Positions 36,006 to 45,338 of a DNA stretch of 64,000 nt are shown here, piece by piece. Positions within the stretch are counted from its first letter, which is position 1. Each line of letters begins with the position of its first letter. The notes below the pieces were generated by a model. It was not told the origin of the DNA, did no database searches, and saw only the letters and a program-made list of their open reading frames with translations. The position numbers and the translations under genes were made by a program. The stretch is from JBBRBB01 sp963830175 (GTDB taxonomy: Bacteria > Bacteroidota > Bacteroidia > Chitinophagales > Chitinophagaceae), in assembly GCA_963830175.1 (NCBI GenBank), contig CAWHKV010000007.1, forward strand, positions 372,001 through 436,000, in the 5' to 3' direction.

Positions 36006-37674
36006 TTAGTGAACAAAATTATCAGGATTATTATCCCAGAAAACCTTCACTGGAGTTTCGCCCGGATTTGGTTTCTGCTGTGCATTCAGGTTAAGGTTAA
36101 CATACACTGACGGATAGTAGAAAGACCGGATAAAGAATCCCGGATTTGGATCCAGCGTTGGCTGCATATCATCAGGACTGCCGGTTCTACGATAGTTATT
36201 ATAGCTTTCTAAACCATTTCCCCATAACGCTATATAATATTCCGTCATTAATACATCAATTTTTCCTCTTTCGGTAGTTGCTGCATCATACCTGCCTTTT
36301 ACATAATTAATATATGCATCCTGTTCTGTGGTGGTTGGTTCAAATTCGCTGGGAACACTTTCACCAACCATGGCAGGGAAGCTAAATACTTTGCTGAATG
36401 AAGCGCGAATGCCTGATTCCATAAGGGCTTTCGCATCGCCCGAAGTTCCTAATGTTAATGCGGCTTCTGCTTTTAAAAACTGTACATAAGAAGATAAGCA
36501 TGATAGGTTGAATTCCCTGACCCTTTCCACCAACACCGGGAGCATCGATTGGGGCACCCTGGTCAGCATCAAAAATGCCTGCTACAGGGTAAACTCCCCA
36601 TGTGGTGCGATATTGATTATCCGGAGGAATACCTTCATTATTACCATGATCGCGGCCGATGTATCCATCGCCAACCTGGCAGAAAGGTGTTCCTGGTGGA
36701 TAATGAGCCGGGTAAGGCCTGGTTAAACAAGGAATTGTAAATTGAAGTGTAACCGCATCAGTTATATCCTGCTCAATATCTAAAGTCTGGCGATAAAAAT
36801 AATACCTGATCCGGGGATCGACCATTGGTTTTTCCCTGTATAATACCCACATGTAGTAATTTCCAAGATAATCACCAGCACCACCCTGCGTATAGTTAGC
36901 TGCATATTTAGGATGGCGGCTATCAGGAGCTGCGGGCTGGCTACCGTACTTAAATGTAAAATCCTGGTCTGGCGAATTAATCAGGTCATTTTCATCTAAA
37001 AGCGCCTGAATTTTTTGCTTTACAGAATTATCTACAAGACGGGTTGTAACATATGCTTTCAACTTTAAAGTTTTAGCAAGTGTTGTCCATTTTGCAGCAC
37101 TTCCATTATAATAAAGGTCGTTTTTTGGAGAAGGTGCTGTTTTTGCAAGATCTGAAATTGCCTGGTCTAACAAAGCCAATGCACTATCATAAACTAACCT
37201 GCCATTATCTGCTTTCGGGCTCGTATTTTCTGAGCCCTTATTGGCTTCTGTATAAGGAACATCCCCAAAAATATCTACCAAAGTCATCATGGTATATGCC
37301 TTCATAATTTTAGCTGCGCCGGCATGTTTAAATTTTCCGTCTTCAGCTAAAGGAAGCATTGCATTAATGTTGGTAAAAATGTTTGCATAAGCATTTGTCC
37401 AAATACCATCGAATGCCTGTGGCTGGTATGCTGTTTTATAAGTTGGTCCGAACATAAGTTCCATACGGGTTAACTGGTTCCCGTAGTTTGAAACGCTGTA
37501 AAAGAAGTCTTTGAAACCAAGTTGAGCCTGATTAAAAAACAAATCCACATCCGCATTATCTACAGAGGGCTGATTCGGGTTGGTCAACAGCCGGTCAAAA
37601 TCCTCATCCAGCTTGGTACAGGAGCCTGCGGCAAGTACTGTAACACAAATCGCTATTATTAATTTAAGTTTCAT
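36006..37674 (-). CDS. SusD/RagB-family lipoprotein of Sus operon 2, one-base frameshift
   Basis: A SusD-like lipoprotein (MKLKLIIAICVTVLAAGSC, Cys 19) with GAAKIMKAYTMMTLVDIFGDVPYTEA and ALALLDQAISDLA in the N-terminal half and YIALWGNGLESYNNYRRTGSP near the C-terminus. The frame changes near 36495: dropping one base there reads QPIMLSSYVQFLKAEAALTLG and gives 555 residues. It follows susC (37696-40875) by 21 bp and precedes the damaged lipoprotein gene by 15 bp. Acts as the surface lid of the SusC porin; substrate unknown. Confidence 0.88.
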
Positions 37675-37695
37675 ATTTTATTATAATTTTTTTAT

Positions 37696-40600
37696 TTAGA
37701 AAGTAACCCTGATACTGCCTCCAAAACGTTTTGAAGAAGGACCGGTTAAGAATTCCAAACCACGACCATTGCTAACACCTAAGCTTGATGTTTCAGGATC
37801 AAAATTCGTTCCCTGTGGAAAATTAGGTGTATAGTAGAACAAGTTTTGACCTGAGGCAACTAGTGATAAGGATCCAAAAGGTGTTTTAGTCAACCACTTG
37901 GCAGGCAAGGTGTATGACAGAGAAACTTCCCTTAACCTAATTACGGTAGCATCCCACATTGCTGGTTCAGATGCGAAGAAATATTTGTTAAAGTATAATG
38001 AAGATGGGCTTATTTGAATGTCATTTGGTGTTCCGTCTTCCTTAACACCTGGCAGAATTAATGGCTGGGTCCTGTCAAAGTCAGTATCTGTAGTTAACCC
38101 TCTTGCCAACAAACTAGCTGCGGTTAATGAATGCATGTCACCACCTACAGTATAATCCCATTGCATACGGAAAGAAAGTGATTTATACGATAAGGTACTG
38201 ATACCACTTACTTTATATTTAGGATTTGGATCGCCGATGATTCCAATTTCAGGATCAACAAGATAATTACCATCAGCACCAACAATTGGTTGAAGGCCCT
38301 TCGTTGAATCCCTGGCATACCTTGAACCTAAAATTACACCCAATGGCTGACCATTGATTGCAGCGTTACCCAGGTTGGTGTAACCTGCATATACGATCTG
38401 TTTAATGTAATCGGGAATATTGCTAACCAGACTTTTGTTCAAAGTATAATTAGCGTCTAATTGCCATGTCCAGTCTTTGTTTCTGATAACAGTATAGCCA
38501 AGTGCTATTTCAATACCCTTGTTGCTAACCTGACCGGCGTTAATTCTGGTTACAGTATATCCTGTAGATGGATCTAAATCCCTATCAAGAATTTGATCTT
38601 TAGTAACCCTGTTATATAATGTAAGGTCTAAAGCTACGCGGCTGTCCCAGAATCTGCCTTCAATACCTGCTTCAGTTTCGCTAAGTAATTCTGGCTGAAG
38701 ATCCGGATTAGGTAAGCGATTTGGAACAGAGATTACATTTATCTTATCTCCTGTTGGAGTTACGTAAGCATTGGTAAATTCATTAAGTGCTGTTCTGGTG
38801 GAATATGCATCCGGGAAACGGGCACTGGTTGAATAACCAAACCTAAGTTTTAAGTAGTTAAGAAAATCATTTCCTTTAAGAGATTCAATTGCAGAAGTTG
38901 GAACAAATGAAACACTCGCACTTGGGTAAAAGATATCCCTGTTGTTTGCTTCCAAAGTTGAAACCCAGCTTTCACGACCACCTAGGTTCAGGTAAAGGAA
39001 GTCTCTGTATCCAAGTGTTCCGTTTACGAACACACCAAAACGTTTTTGAGCAGCAGTAAAATCCAGGTTGCTGCCATCTTCACCGATTGCTTCATGGTTA
39101 ATAAAGTTACCATGGTTGAATAATCCGAATACTAACTGGTTTGTACTTTTTAAACCTGTTTGATGATAGTGATCATTTCTAAGATTAGCACCAGCATCAA
39201 CATGCAGGTTCCAATCCTGATTAATGTTTCTATCATACGAAGCGATCAGGTTATGATCGAAAATACTGTTGGTTGCGTTTACAGTCCTGTACATACCAAA
39301 TATATATTGGTCGCCACCGCTTTGTCCGCCTTTGTCAACGTTAACTGTATTTTCATCAGAATAAACGTCTAAACCAAACCGGTAAACGAGGCTAAGCCCT
39401 TCAACACGTGGTATATCAAATTGTAATGCAAAGTTTCCAAATGTTCTAACTGTCTTTTCATAAGAAAGTGAATGTTCAGCTGTCCACCTTGGGTTTTGAA
39501 TACCATTGTTTGCGCGATAATACACACTTGAGCCATCTAATGGGTTTTCATAAGGTAATCCCATTAGATCTATACTTCTTGGGGTGTAGATAAGGTCACC
39601 GAAAACTGATGGATAAGTTGAGCTACTACCAAAGCTTGTACCTGTTGTTGGAGATTGAAAATCAGTAAGTGCAAAATTTAATGTTCCGGTAAGGGTTAAA
39701 TTATTAGAAAGTTCTGACCTTCCACCCAAACCGAAGTTATTACGAATAACACCATTACCCGGTGTAAATCCTTTATCATCAGTATAAGAATAACTACCGT
39801 TAAAAGAAGTTGTTCCGGAATTCCCTGAAACACCAATTGAGGTAGTGCTTATTAGTCCTGTTCTGAAAAAGTTTTCTACACTGTTATAGGGTTTGTATGC
39901 ATATTGTTTGCCCTGGTATTCAGGGAAAGCAATTGCAAGTGAAGACCTTCCGTAAGGATGGCTAAGTGAATCGGGTGGATTTTTAAATTCTGCACCCCAG
40001 TTACTAAAGGCAAAGGAAGGAGCCAATTCAAATCCACCGCCATACCTGTTTTGATAATCTGGAAGGTTTGCTACTTTATTTGCAAATATGGATTGGGATA
40101 ATGTAACTTCTAATTTCTTATTAGATTTTTTAGAACTCCCGTTTTTAGTTGTGACCAATATTACACCATTACGTGCAAGGTCTCCATATAAAACAGAGGC
40201 ACTTAATCCTTTTAATATGCTGATACTTTCAATTGAGTTAGGATCAAGGTCCAAAAACCTGCTTGAAGTTTGGTTACCAAAATCAAAACCTGATTGAGCC
40301 AGTGTGCTCGCGTCAAAAGGAACACCATCTACAATAAACAATGGTGTGGCAACGCCGCCATTAATGGTGCTGATACCGCGAATAACAATATTAGTACCAC
40401 TACCAGAAAGACCACTGCTGCTTAATATATTAACGCCGGGCGCTTTACCCTGCAACAACCTACCCACGTCACCTTCAGGTTTCAGTTCCAGGTCTTTTGC
40501 GCTAACGGTTGATACAGCATAACCAAGCGCTTTCTTTTCGCGCCTTATGCCTAACCCGGTAACTACTACTTCTTCCATAACGTTCACCTGCTGATCCATT

Positions 40601-40875
40601 GTCACAGAAATAGTACTTTGAGAACCTACAGTTACAGCCTTACTTGAAAAGTTTATAGCTGTTACTTCAAGAACATCACCTTGTTTGGCGGTGATTGAAA
40701 AAGCTCCCTGCGCATTGGCTGATACACCGGTATTTGTTCCTTTTACCTGAACAGACGCATTGCTAACAGGCTGACCGTTCTGATCAACGATTGTACCTGT
40801 AATGGTTCGGGATTGCGAGAAGGCTGATGCAATGCTGAAAAGCATCACACCCATAAGCGTTACAATTTTTCTCAT
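37696..40875 (-). CDS. SusC/RagA-family TonB-dependent transporter
   Basis: A 1059-residue outer-membrane transporter with signal peptide (MRKIVTLMGVMLFSIASAFSQ), a carboxypeptidase-regulatory-like domain (TITGTIVDQNGQPVSNASVQVKG), the linker EVVVTGLGIRREKKALGYAVSTV, the plug with LLQGKAPGVNILSSSG and ISILKGLSASVLYGDLARNGVILVTTK, and a barrel ending FGGSIRVTF. It heads the second Sus operon. Its plug motif LYGDLARNG differs from the usual LYGSRARNG seen in the first SusC. No clear TAnnTTTG box was found upstream. Confidence 0.96.
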   Translation of the reverse strand: MRKIVTLMGVMLFSIASAFSQSRTITGTIVDQNGQPVSNASVQVKGTNTGVSANAQGAFSITAKQGDVLEVTAINFSSKAVTVGSQSTISVTMDQQVNVMEEVVVTGLGIRREKKALGYAVSTVSAKDLELKPEGDVGRLLQGKAPGVNILSSSGLSGSGTNIVIRGISTINGGVATPLFIVDGVPFDASTLAQSGFDFGNQTSSRFLDLDPNSIESISILKGLSASVLYGDLARNGVILVTTKNGSSKKSNKKLEVTLSQSIFANKVANLPDYQNRYGGGFELAPSFAFSNWGAEFKNPPDSLSHPYGRSSLAIAFPEYQGKQYAYKPYNSVENFFRTGLISTTSIGVSGNSGTTSFNGSYSYTDDKGFTPGNGVIRNNFGLGGRSELSNNLTLTGTLNFALTDFQSPTTGTSFGSSSTYPSVFGDLIYTPRSIDLMGLPYENPLDGSSVYYRANNGIQNPRWTAEHSLSYEKTVRTFGNFALQFDIPRVEGLSLVYRFGLDVYSDENTVNVDKGGQSGGDQYIFGMYRTVNATNSIFDHNLIASYDRNINQDWNLHVDAGANLRNDHYHQTGLKSTNQLVFGLFNHGNFINHEAIGEDGSNLDFTAAQKRFGVFVNGTLGYRDFLYLNLGGRESWVSTLEANNRDIFYPSASVSFVPTSAIESLKGNDFLNYLKLRFGYSTSARFPDAYSTRTALNEFTNAYVTPTGDKINVISVPNRLPNPDLQPELLSETEAGIEGRFWDSRVALDLTLYNRVTKDQILDRDLDPSTGYTVTRINAGQVSNKGIEIALGYTVIRNKDWTWQLDANYTLNKSLVSNIPDYIKQIVYAGYTNLGNAAINGQPLGVILGSRYARDSTKGLQPIVGADGNYLVDPEIGIIGDPNPKYKVSGISTLSYKSLSFRMQWDYTVGGDMHSLTAASLLARGLTTDTDFDRTQPLILPGVKEDGTPNDIQISPSSLYFNKYFFASEPAMWDATVIRLREVSLSYTLPAKWLTKTPFGSLSLVASGQNLFYYTPNFPQGTNFDPETSSLGVSNGRGLEFLTGPSSKRFGGSIRVTF

Positions 40876-41047
40876 TTGCTAAATTTTTAGTGAATACTTT
40901 TTATAAAAAGCGAGGAAAAGTACAATTAGTTGTTAAATCCTACAAAATATAAGAACACAAATTTCCCACAAATGCTGCGTCAAAGTCAAAATTATTTCCA
41001 TTCATCATTTATTAAAGCCATTAAAAACTTATTGCTGGTTATCGAAT

Positions 41048-41055
41048 TATATTTG
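41048..41055 (+). promoter_or_regulatory. Putative -7 box for aspS
   Basis: TATATTTG matches TAnnTTTG and lies 22 nt before the aspS ATG, giving a short predicted leader. The nearest TTG (41032-41034) is only 13 nt upstream, closer than usual. Confidence 0.5.
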
Positions 41056-41077
41056 CGGCCTCTTTAAAATCACTAAT

Positions 41078-42913
41078 ATGTACCGTTCTCATACTTGCGG
41101 CGAACTAACCCTTACGGATCTTCAAAAAGAGGTAGTACTCGCAGGCTGGGTACAAACAATAAGAAAATTTGGAGCAATTACATTTATTGATTTGCGCGAT
41201 CGTTACGGCATTACTCAACTGCTTGTCGGTGAAGAATTAAATGAACATTTACTTGCAAACCCCCTTGGCAGGGAGTATGTAATTCAGGTAAAGGGAAGGG
41301 TAACAGAAAGAAGCAATAAAAACCCTAATCTCTCAACGGGTGAAATTGAGGTAACGGTTGAAAACTTTTCAGTTTTAAATAAGTCTTCTGTGCCACCGTT
41401 TACCATTAATGATGAAACAGATGGTGGGGATGATCTGAGAATGAAATTTCGCTATCTCGACCTCAGGCGAAATGTAATTAAACGAAACCTGGCATTGAGA
41501 TATGCGGTTAATGTCGCTGCCCGTAATTACCTGCACGAAAACGGTTTTATGGATATAGAAACACCGTTTCTAATTAAATCTACCCCGGAAGGTGCCCGGG
41601 ATTTTGTTGTACCCAGCAGAATGAATGAAGGTCAGTTTTATGCCCTTCCCCAATCACCACAAACCTTTAAACAGCTATTGATGGTAAGTGGTTACGACAG
41701 GTATTTTCAAATTGTAAAATGCTTCAGGGACGAAGATCTAAGAGCAGACCGGCAACCGGAATTTACACAAATAGATTGTGAAATGAGTTTTGTAGAGCAG
41801 GAAGATATTTTAAACATGTTCGAAGGTTTAGTAAAACGAATTTTCAGGGATGTAAAAAACATTGACTATGCCGAAACTGTAGAAAGAATGACCTGGGAAG
41901 ATGCCATGTGGAATTACGGTAATGACAAACCCGATATAAGGTTTGATATGAAGATCGGCAACCTGAAATTTCCTTCACATGCTTTTCCATTAAAAGAAGC
42001 TTTATTCAATATGCCTGCTTCTATTTCTCCTGATGGTGGGTTCAAACTTTTTGAAGAATCGGAAACCATTGTTGCCATTGCCATTCCCCGTGCCGCTGAT
42101 TATACCCGCAAACAAACCGATGATTTAACTGAATGGGTTAAACGTCCGCAAATTGGGATGAAGGGACTGGTTTTTATTAAATACAACCAAGATGGAACGA
42201 TAAAAAGCAGCATAGATAAATTTTATGATTATGAAGCCCTGCAAAAAATAACTGATTTCACCAATGCCAAACCGGGCGATCTCGTTTTAATTCTTGCAGG
42301 CACTGAAGAAAGAACCCGTAAAGCTATGAGTGAGCTAAGACTTGAATTGGGTAAAAGGCTGGGGCTTAGAAAGGAAAGTGAATATAAACTGCTTTGGATA
42401 ATTGATTTCCCTTTATTTGAATATGACGAAGAAGGAAACCGCTGGGTGGCACGCCATCATCCGTTTACTTCACCAAAACCTGGCCAAATAACAGACCTGG
42501 TAAATAACGACCCAGGAATAACTATAGCATCCGAATATTTGAAACACCCTTATGCAACCATTAAAGCCAATGCTTATGATATGGTTTTAAATGGCAATGA
42601 GATAGGCGGCGGTTCAATACGTATATACCAAAGGGAATTACAGGAGAAAATGTTCGCAGCCCTCGGTATGAGTAAGGAGGAAGCCATGCAGAAATTTGGC
42701 TTTTTACTGGGTGCATTTGAATATGGTGCTCCTCCGCATGGCGGAATTGCTTTCGGGTTAGACAGGCTTTGCGCAATTTTAGGGGGTAGTGAAAGCATTC
42801 GTGACTTTATAGCCTTTCCTAAAAACAACAGCGGAAGAGATGTAATGATTGATGCACCATCCAATATTGATGATCAGCAGTTAAAAGAATTAAATATTAA
42901 GCTTACAGATTAA
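41078..42913 (+). CDS. aspS: Aspartyl-tRNA synthetase
   Basis: A class II synthetase of 611 residues, the length of the bacterial type with GAD insertion. It starts with the OB-fold anticodon-binding domain (YRSHTCGELTLTDLQKEVVLAGWVQTIRKFG, FIDLRDRYGITQLL). Class II motifs are visible: FMDIETPFLIKSTPEGARDFVVPSR with LPQSPQTFKQLLM, FQIVKCFRDEDLRADRQPEFTQID (motif 2) and GGIAFGLDRLCAILGGSESIRDFIAFPK (motif 3). The gene is monocistronic by position, divergent from susC2. Confidence 0.98.
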   Translation: MYRSHTCGELTLTDLQKEVVLAGWVQTIRKFGAITFIDLRDRYGITQLLVGEELNEHLLANPLGREYVIQVKGRVTERSNKNPNLSTGEIEVTVENFSVLNKSSVPPFTINDETDGGDDLRMKFRYLDLRRNVIKRNLALRYAVNVAARNYLHENGFMDIETPFLIKSTPEGARDFVVPSRMNEGQFYALPQSPQTFKQLLMVSGYDRYFQIVKCFRDEDLRADRQPEFTQIDCEMSFVEQEDILNMFEGLVKRIFRDVKNIDYAETVERMTWEDAMWNYGNDKPDIRFDMKIGNLKFPSHAFPLKEALFNMPASISPDGGFKLFEESETIVAIAIPRAADYTRKQTDDLTEWVKRPQIGMKGLVFIKYNQDGTIKSSIDKFYDYEALQKITDFTNAKPGDLVLILAGTEERTRKAMSELRLELGKRLGLRKESEYKLLWIIDFPLFEYDEEGNRWVARHHPFTSPKPGQITDLVNNDPGITIASEYLKHPYATIKANAYDMVLNGNEIGGGSIRIYQRELQEKMFAALGMSKEEAMQKFGFLLGAFEYGAPPHGGIAFGLDRLCAILGGSESIRDFIAFPKNNSGRDVMIDAPSNIDDQQLKELNIKLTD

Positions 42914-42919
42914 TATTAA

Positions 42920-43039
42920 TTACAGGCTAAAAAAGTCGTAATCATCTTTTAAGCGCCTGTTGCTTTTAAGAAAATATACGGTGGTTACAGCAACCATAAA
43001 TAAAATAATAAAGCCAGCATGTTTGTAATCCTTTTTCAT
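42920..43039 (-). CDS. Possible small single-helix membrane protein (39 aa)
   Basis: An ATG at 43037-43039 opens a 39-residue frame ending in TAA at 42920-42922. It reads a basic N-terminus MKKDYKHAG, one hydrophobic stretch FIILFMVAVTTVYFL, then KSNRRLKDDYDFFSL. Topology is that of a small bitopic membrane protein. It is convergent to aspS with 6 bp between stops and lies in an otherwise empty 253-bp gap. No homology can be judged by eye, so it may be a chance frame. Confidence 0.35.
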   Translation of the reverse strand: MKKDYKHAGFIILFMVAVTTVYFLKSNRRLKDDYDFFSL

Positions 43040-43166
43040 GTAAAGCAAGGGTGGTTTTACGGCATTGAATAATTTAATTCCTTAAATAAAAATAATTATT
43101 TCCGCGCATCAATCTTTCATTCGATACTAAAATAATCAGGCATATTTTTAACATTCAAATTGTATA

Positions 43167-45338
43167 ATGAAAGGCTTGTTTTTTTCTTTACTGTTTTTTA
43201 TTCCAACAATCATAATTGCCCAAAAACAAAACAGCGGGTTTCAACTTCACATACACAAGACCAATGCACCTGTAGAGATAGATGGTGAAATGAATGATGC
43301 TGCCTGGCAAACCGCCGAAGTTGCTGACAACTTCAGCATGGTATTACCGATGGATACCAGTTTGGCCAATGTGCCTACTGAAGTACGCATGACGTACGAT
43401 GATAAAAACTTGTACATATTTGTAAACTGTTTTTTAACCAAGCAGGGACCTTACATGGTCGAATCTCTAAGAAGGGATTTTAATTTTGGCAAGAACGATA
43501 ATTTTATATTTTTCATTGACCCTTTTGATGACCGTACCAACGGTTTCACTTTTGGTGCAAATGCAGCAGGCGCCCAATGGGATGGAACATTATACGATGG
43601 AGGCTCAGCTGATTTGAACTGGGACAATAAATGGTTTTCGGTAGTCAAAAATTTTGATGACAGGTGGGTGTTTGAAGCATCCATTCCATTTAAAACAATA
43701 CGGTTTAAAAAAGATATAACAACATGGGGTATTAATTTCAGCCGTTTAGATATTACAAAAGCCGAAAAGTCTGCCTGGGCACCCGTTCCACGACAATTTC
43801 CAACGGCTACCCTTGCTTATTCAGGCAATCTTATATGGGATGCTCCACCGCCACCTCCCGGTACTAATATTTCATTAATACCCTACGCCTTAGGTGGAAT
43901 AAAAAAGAATTATGAAAATAAATCAGGCGCAGAAAGCCGTTTAGACATTGGAGGCGATGCAAAAATTGCCATTACTTCTTCATTAAATTTAGACCTCACC
44001 ATTAACCCGGATTTTTCGCAGGTAGAAGTTGATAAACAGGTTACAAACCTTGACCGCTTTGAATTGTTTTTTCCCGAAAGGCGCCAATTTTTTTTAGAAA
44101 ACGCAGACCTGTTTTCAAACTTTGGATATAATAATATTCGCCCATTCTTTTCAAGGCGCATCGGTTTAGGTGTGCCTATTAGTTATGGTGCACGCCTAAG
44201 TGGAAGTATTAATAAAGATTGGCGAATCGGTGTAATGGACATACAAACTCAAAGCGTTGAAGAAACCGGATTGCCCAAACAAAATTTTGGTGTATTTGCT
44301 TTGCAGAGAAGAGTGTTTTCACGATCTAACATTCGCTTATTGTATGTAAATAAACAATCACTAAACTATAATCCTTTTGCTGATACAACCAAACAATCCT
44401 ATTCGGAATATAACAGGAATATTGGTATGGAATACAACCTCGCATCAGCGAATAATATATGGCGGGGCAAAGCACTTGTATTAAAATCTTTTAGCCCCGG
44501 TGAACAGTCTAATGATTTTGTACACGCCGCAAATTTGCAATACAATAGTAAAAGATGGACTATTGCCTGGCAACATGAATATGTTGGCAAACAATATTCA
44601 GCAGAGGTTGGTTACGTGCCACGTAACAATTATATAAAACTAAACCCCCAGGTTAGCTATCTTTTTTTTCCGCGGGGCGGAAAAGTGTTAAGCCATGGAC
44701 CCACGGCAAGTACCAACTTGTATTTTGATGAAAAAATGCATGAAACCGATAATGAATCTTTTCTTTTTTATAAACTCAACTTTAGAAACCAAAGCAATTT
44801 TGCAACCTGGGTGGCGCATAATTATGTACAGCTGTTAAACCCCTTTGACCCAACCAACCTGAATACTGATACACTTGCGCGTGGCTCAAAACATAGCTGG
44901 AATGCATTTGGAACCGAATACACATCTAAACCCCAAAGTTTATTTACCTATTCGTTTGCCACGCGGTATGGCGGTTATTATGCTAATGGTAAACGCTTAG
45001 CGATATCGGGGCAGGCAGGTTACAGGTTTCAACCATTCGTGAGTATTTTGGTAGATGTTAGTTATAATCACATTGACCTAAGAGAGCCATGGGGCATTGT
45101 AGATTTTTGGTTAATTGGTCCCCGCATAGATGTAACATTTACAAACAAATTGTTCTTCACCACATTTGTGCAATACAACAACCAGTTAAAGAATATAAAT
45201 CTTAATACTAGGTTTCAGTGGAGGTATAAACCTGCATCAGATCTGTTTCTTGTGTATACCGATAATTATTACTCAACACCTTTGCTTGTACGCAACAGGG
45301 CATTCGTTTTAAAAATGAATTATTGGTGGAACCTTTAA
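43167..45338 (+). CDS. DUF5916 / CBM9-like outer-membrane-type protein
   Basis: A 723-residue protein with signal peptide (MKGLFFSLLFFIPTIIIAQ). Residues about 25-230 match the carbohydrate-binding family 9 / DOMON-like domain seen in DUF5916 proteins (APVEIDGEMNDAAWQTAEVADNF, EVRMTYDDKNLYIFVNCF, NFGKNDNFIFFIDPFDDRTNGFTFGANAAGAQ). The rest is the DUF5916 region (NPDFSQVEVDKQVTNLDRFELFFPERRQFFLENADLF), beta-strand rich and ending in aromatic NYWWNL, which suggests an outer-membrane barrel. Function unknown. Its stop abuts the stop of the convergent GH43 gene with no gap. Confidence 0.88.
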   Translation: MKGLFFSLLFFIPTIIIAQKQNSGFQLHIHKTNAPVEIDGEMNDAAWQTAEVADNFSMVLPMDTSLANVPTEVRMTYDDKNLYIFVNCFLTKQGPYMVESLRRDFNFGKNDNFIFFIDPFDDRTNGFTFGANAAGAQWDGTLYDGGSADLNWDNKWFSVVKNFDDRWVFEASIPFKTIRFKKDITTWGINFSRLDITKAEKSAWAPVPRQFPTATLAYSGNLIWDAPPPPPGTNISLIPYALGGIKKNYENKSGAESRLDIGGDAKIAITSSLNLDLTINPDFSQVEVDKQVTNLDRFELFFPERRQFFLENADLFSNFGYNNIRPFFSRRIGLGVPISYGARLSGSINKDWRIGVMDIQTQSVEETGLPKQNFGVFALQRRVFSRSNIRLLYVNKQSLNYNPFADTTKQSYSEYNRNIGMEYNLASANNIWRGKALVLKSFSPGEQSNDFVHAANLQYNSKRWTIAWQHEYVGKQYSAEVGYVPRNNYIKLNPQVSYLFFPRGGKVLSHGPTASTNLYFDEKMHETDNESFLFYKLNFRNQSNFATWVAHNYVQLLNPFDPTNLNTDTLARGSKHSWNAFGTEYTSKPQSLFTYSFATRYGGYYANGKRLAISGQAGYRFQPFVSILVDVSYNHIDLREPWGIVDFWLIGPRIDVTFTNKLFFTTFVQYNNQLKNINLNTRFQWRYKPASDLFLVYTDNYYSTPLLVRNRAFVLKMNYWWNL

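Noticed and set aside
43910..44161. Minus-strand frame inside the DUF5916 gene
   Set aside because: Antisense shadow with no independent support.
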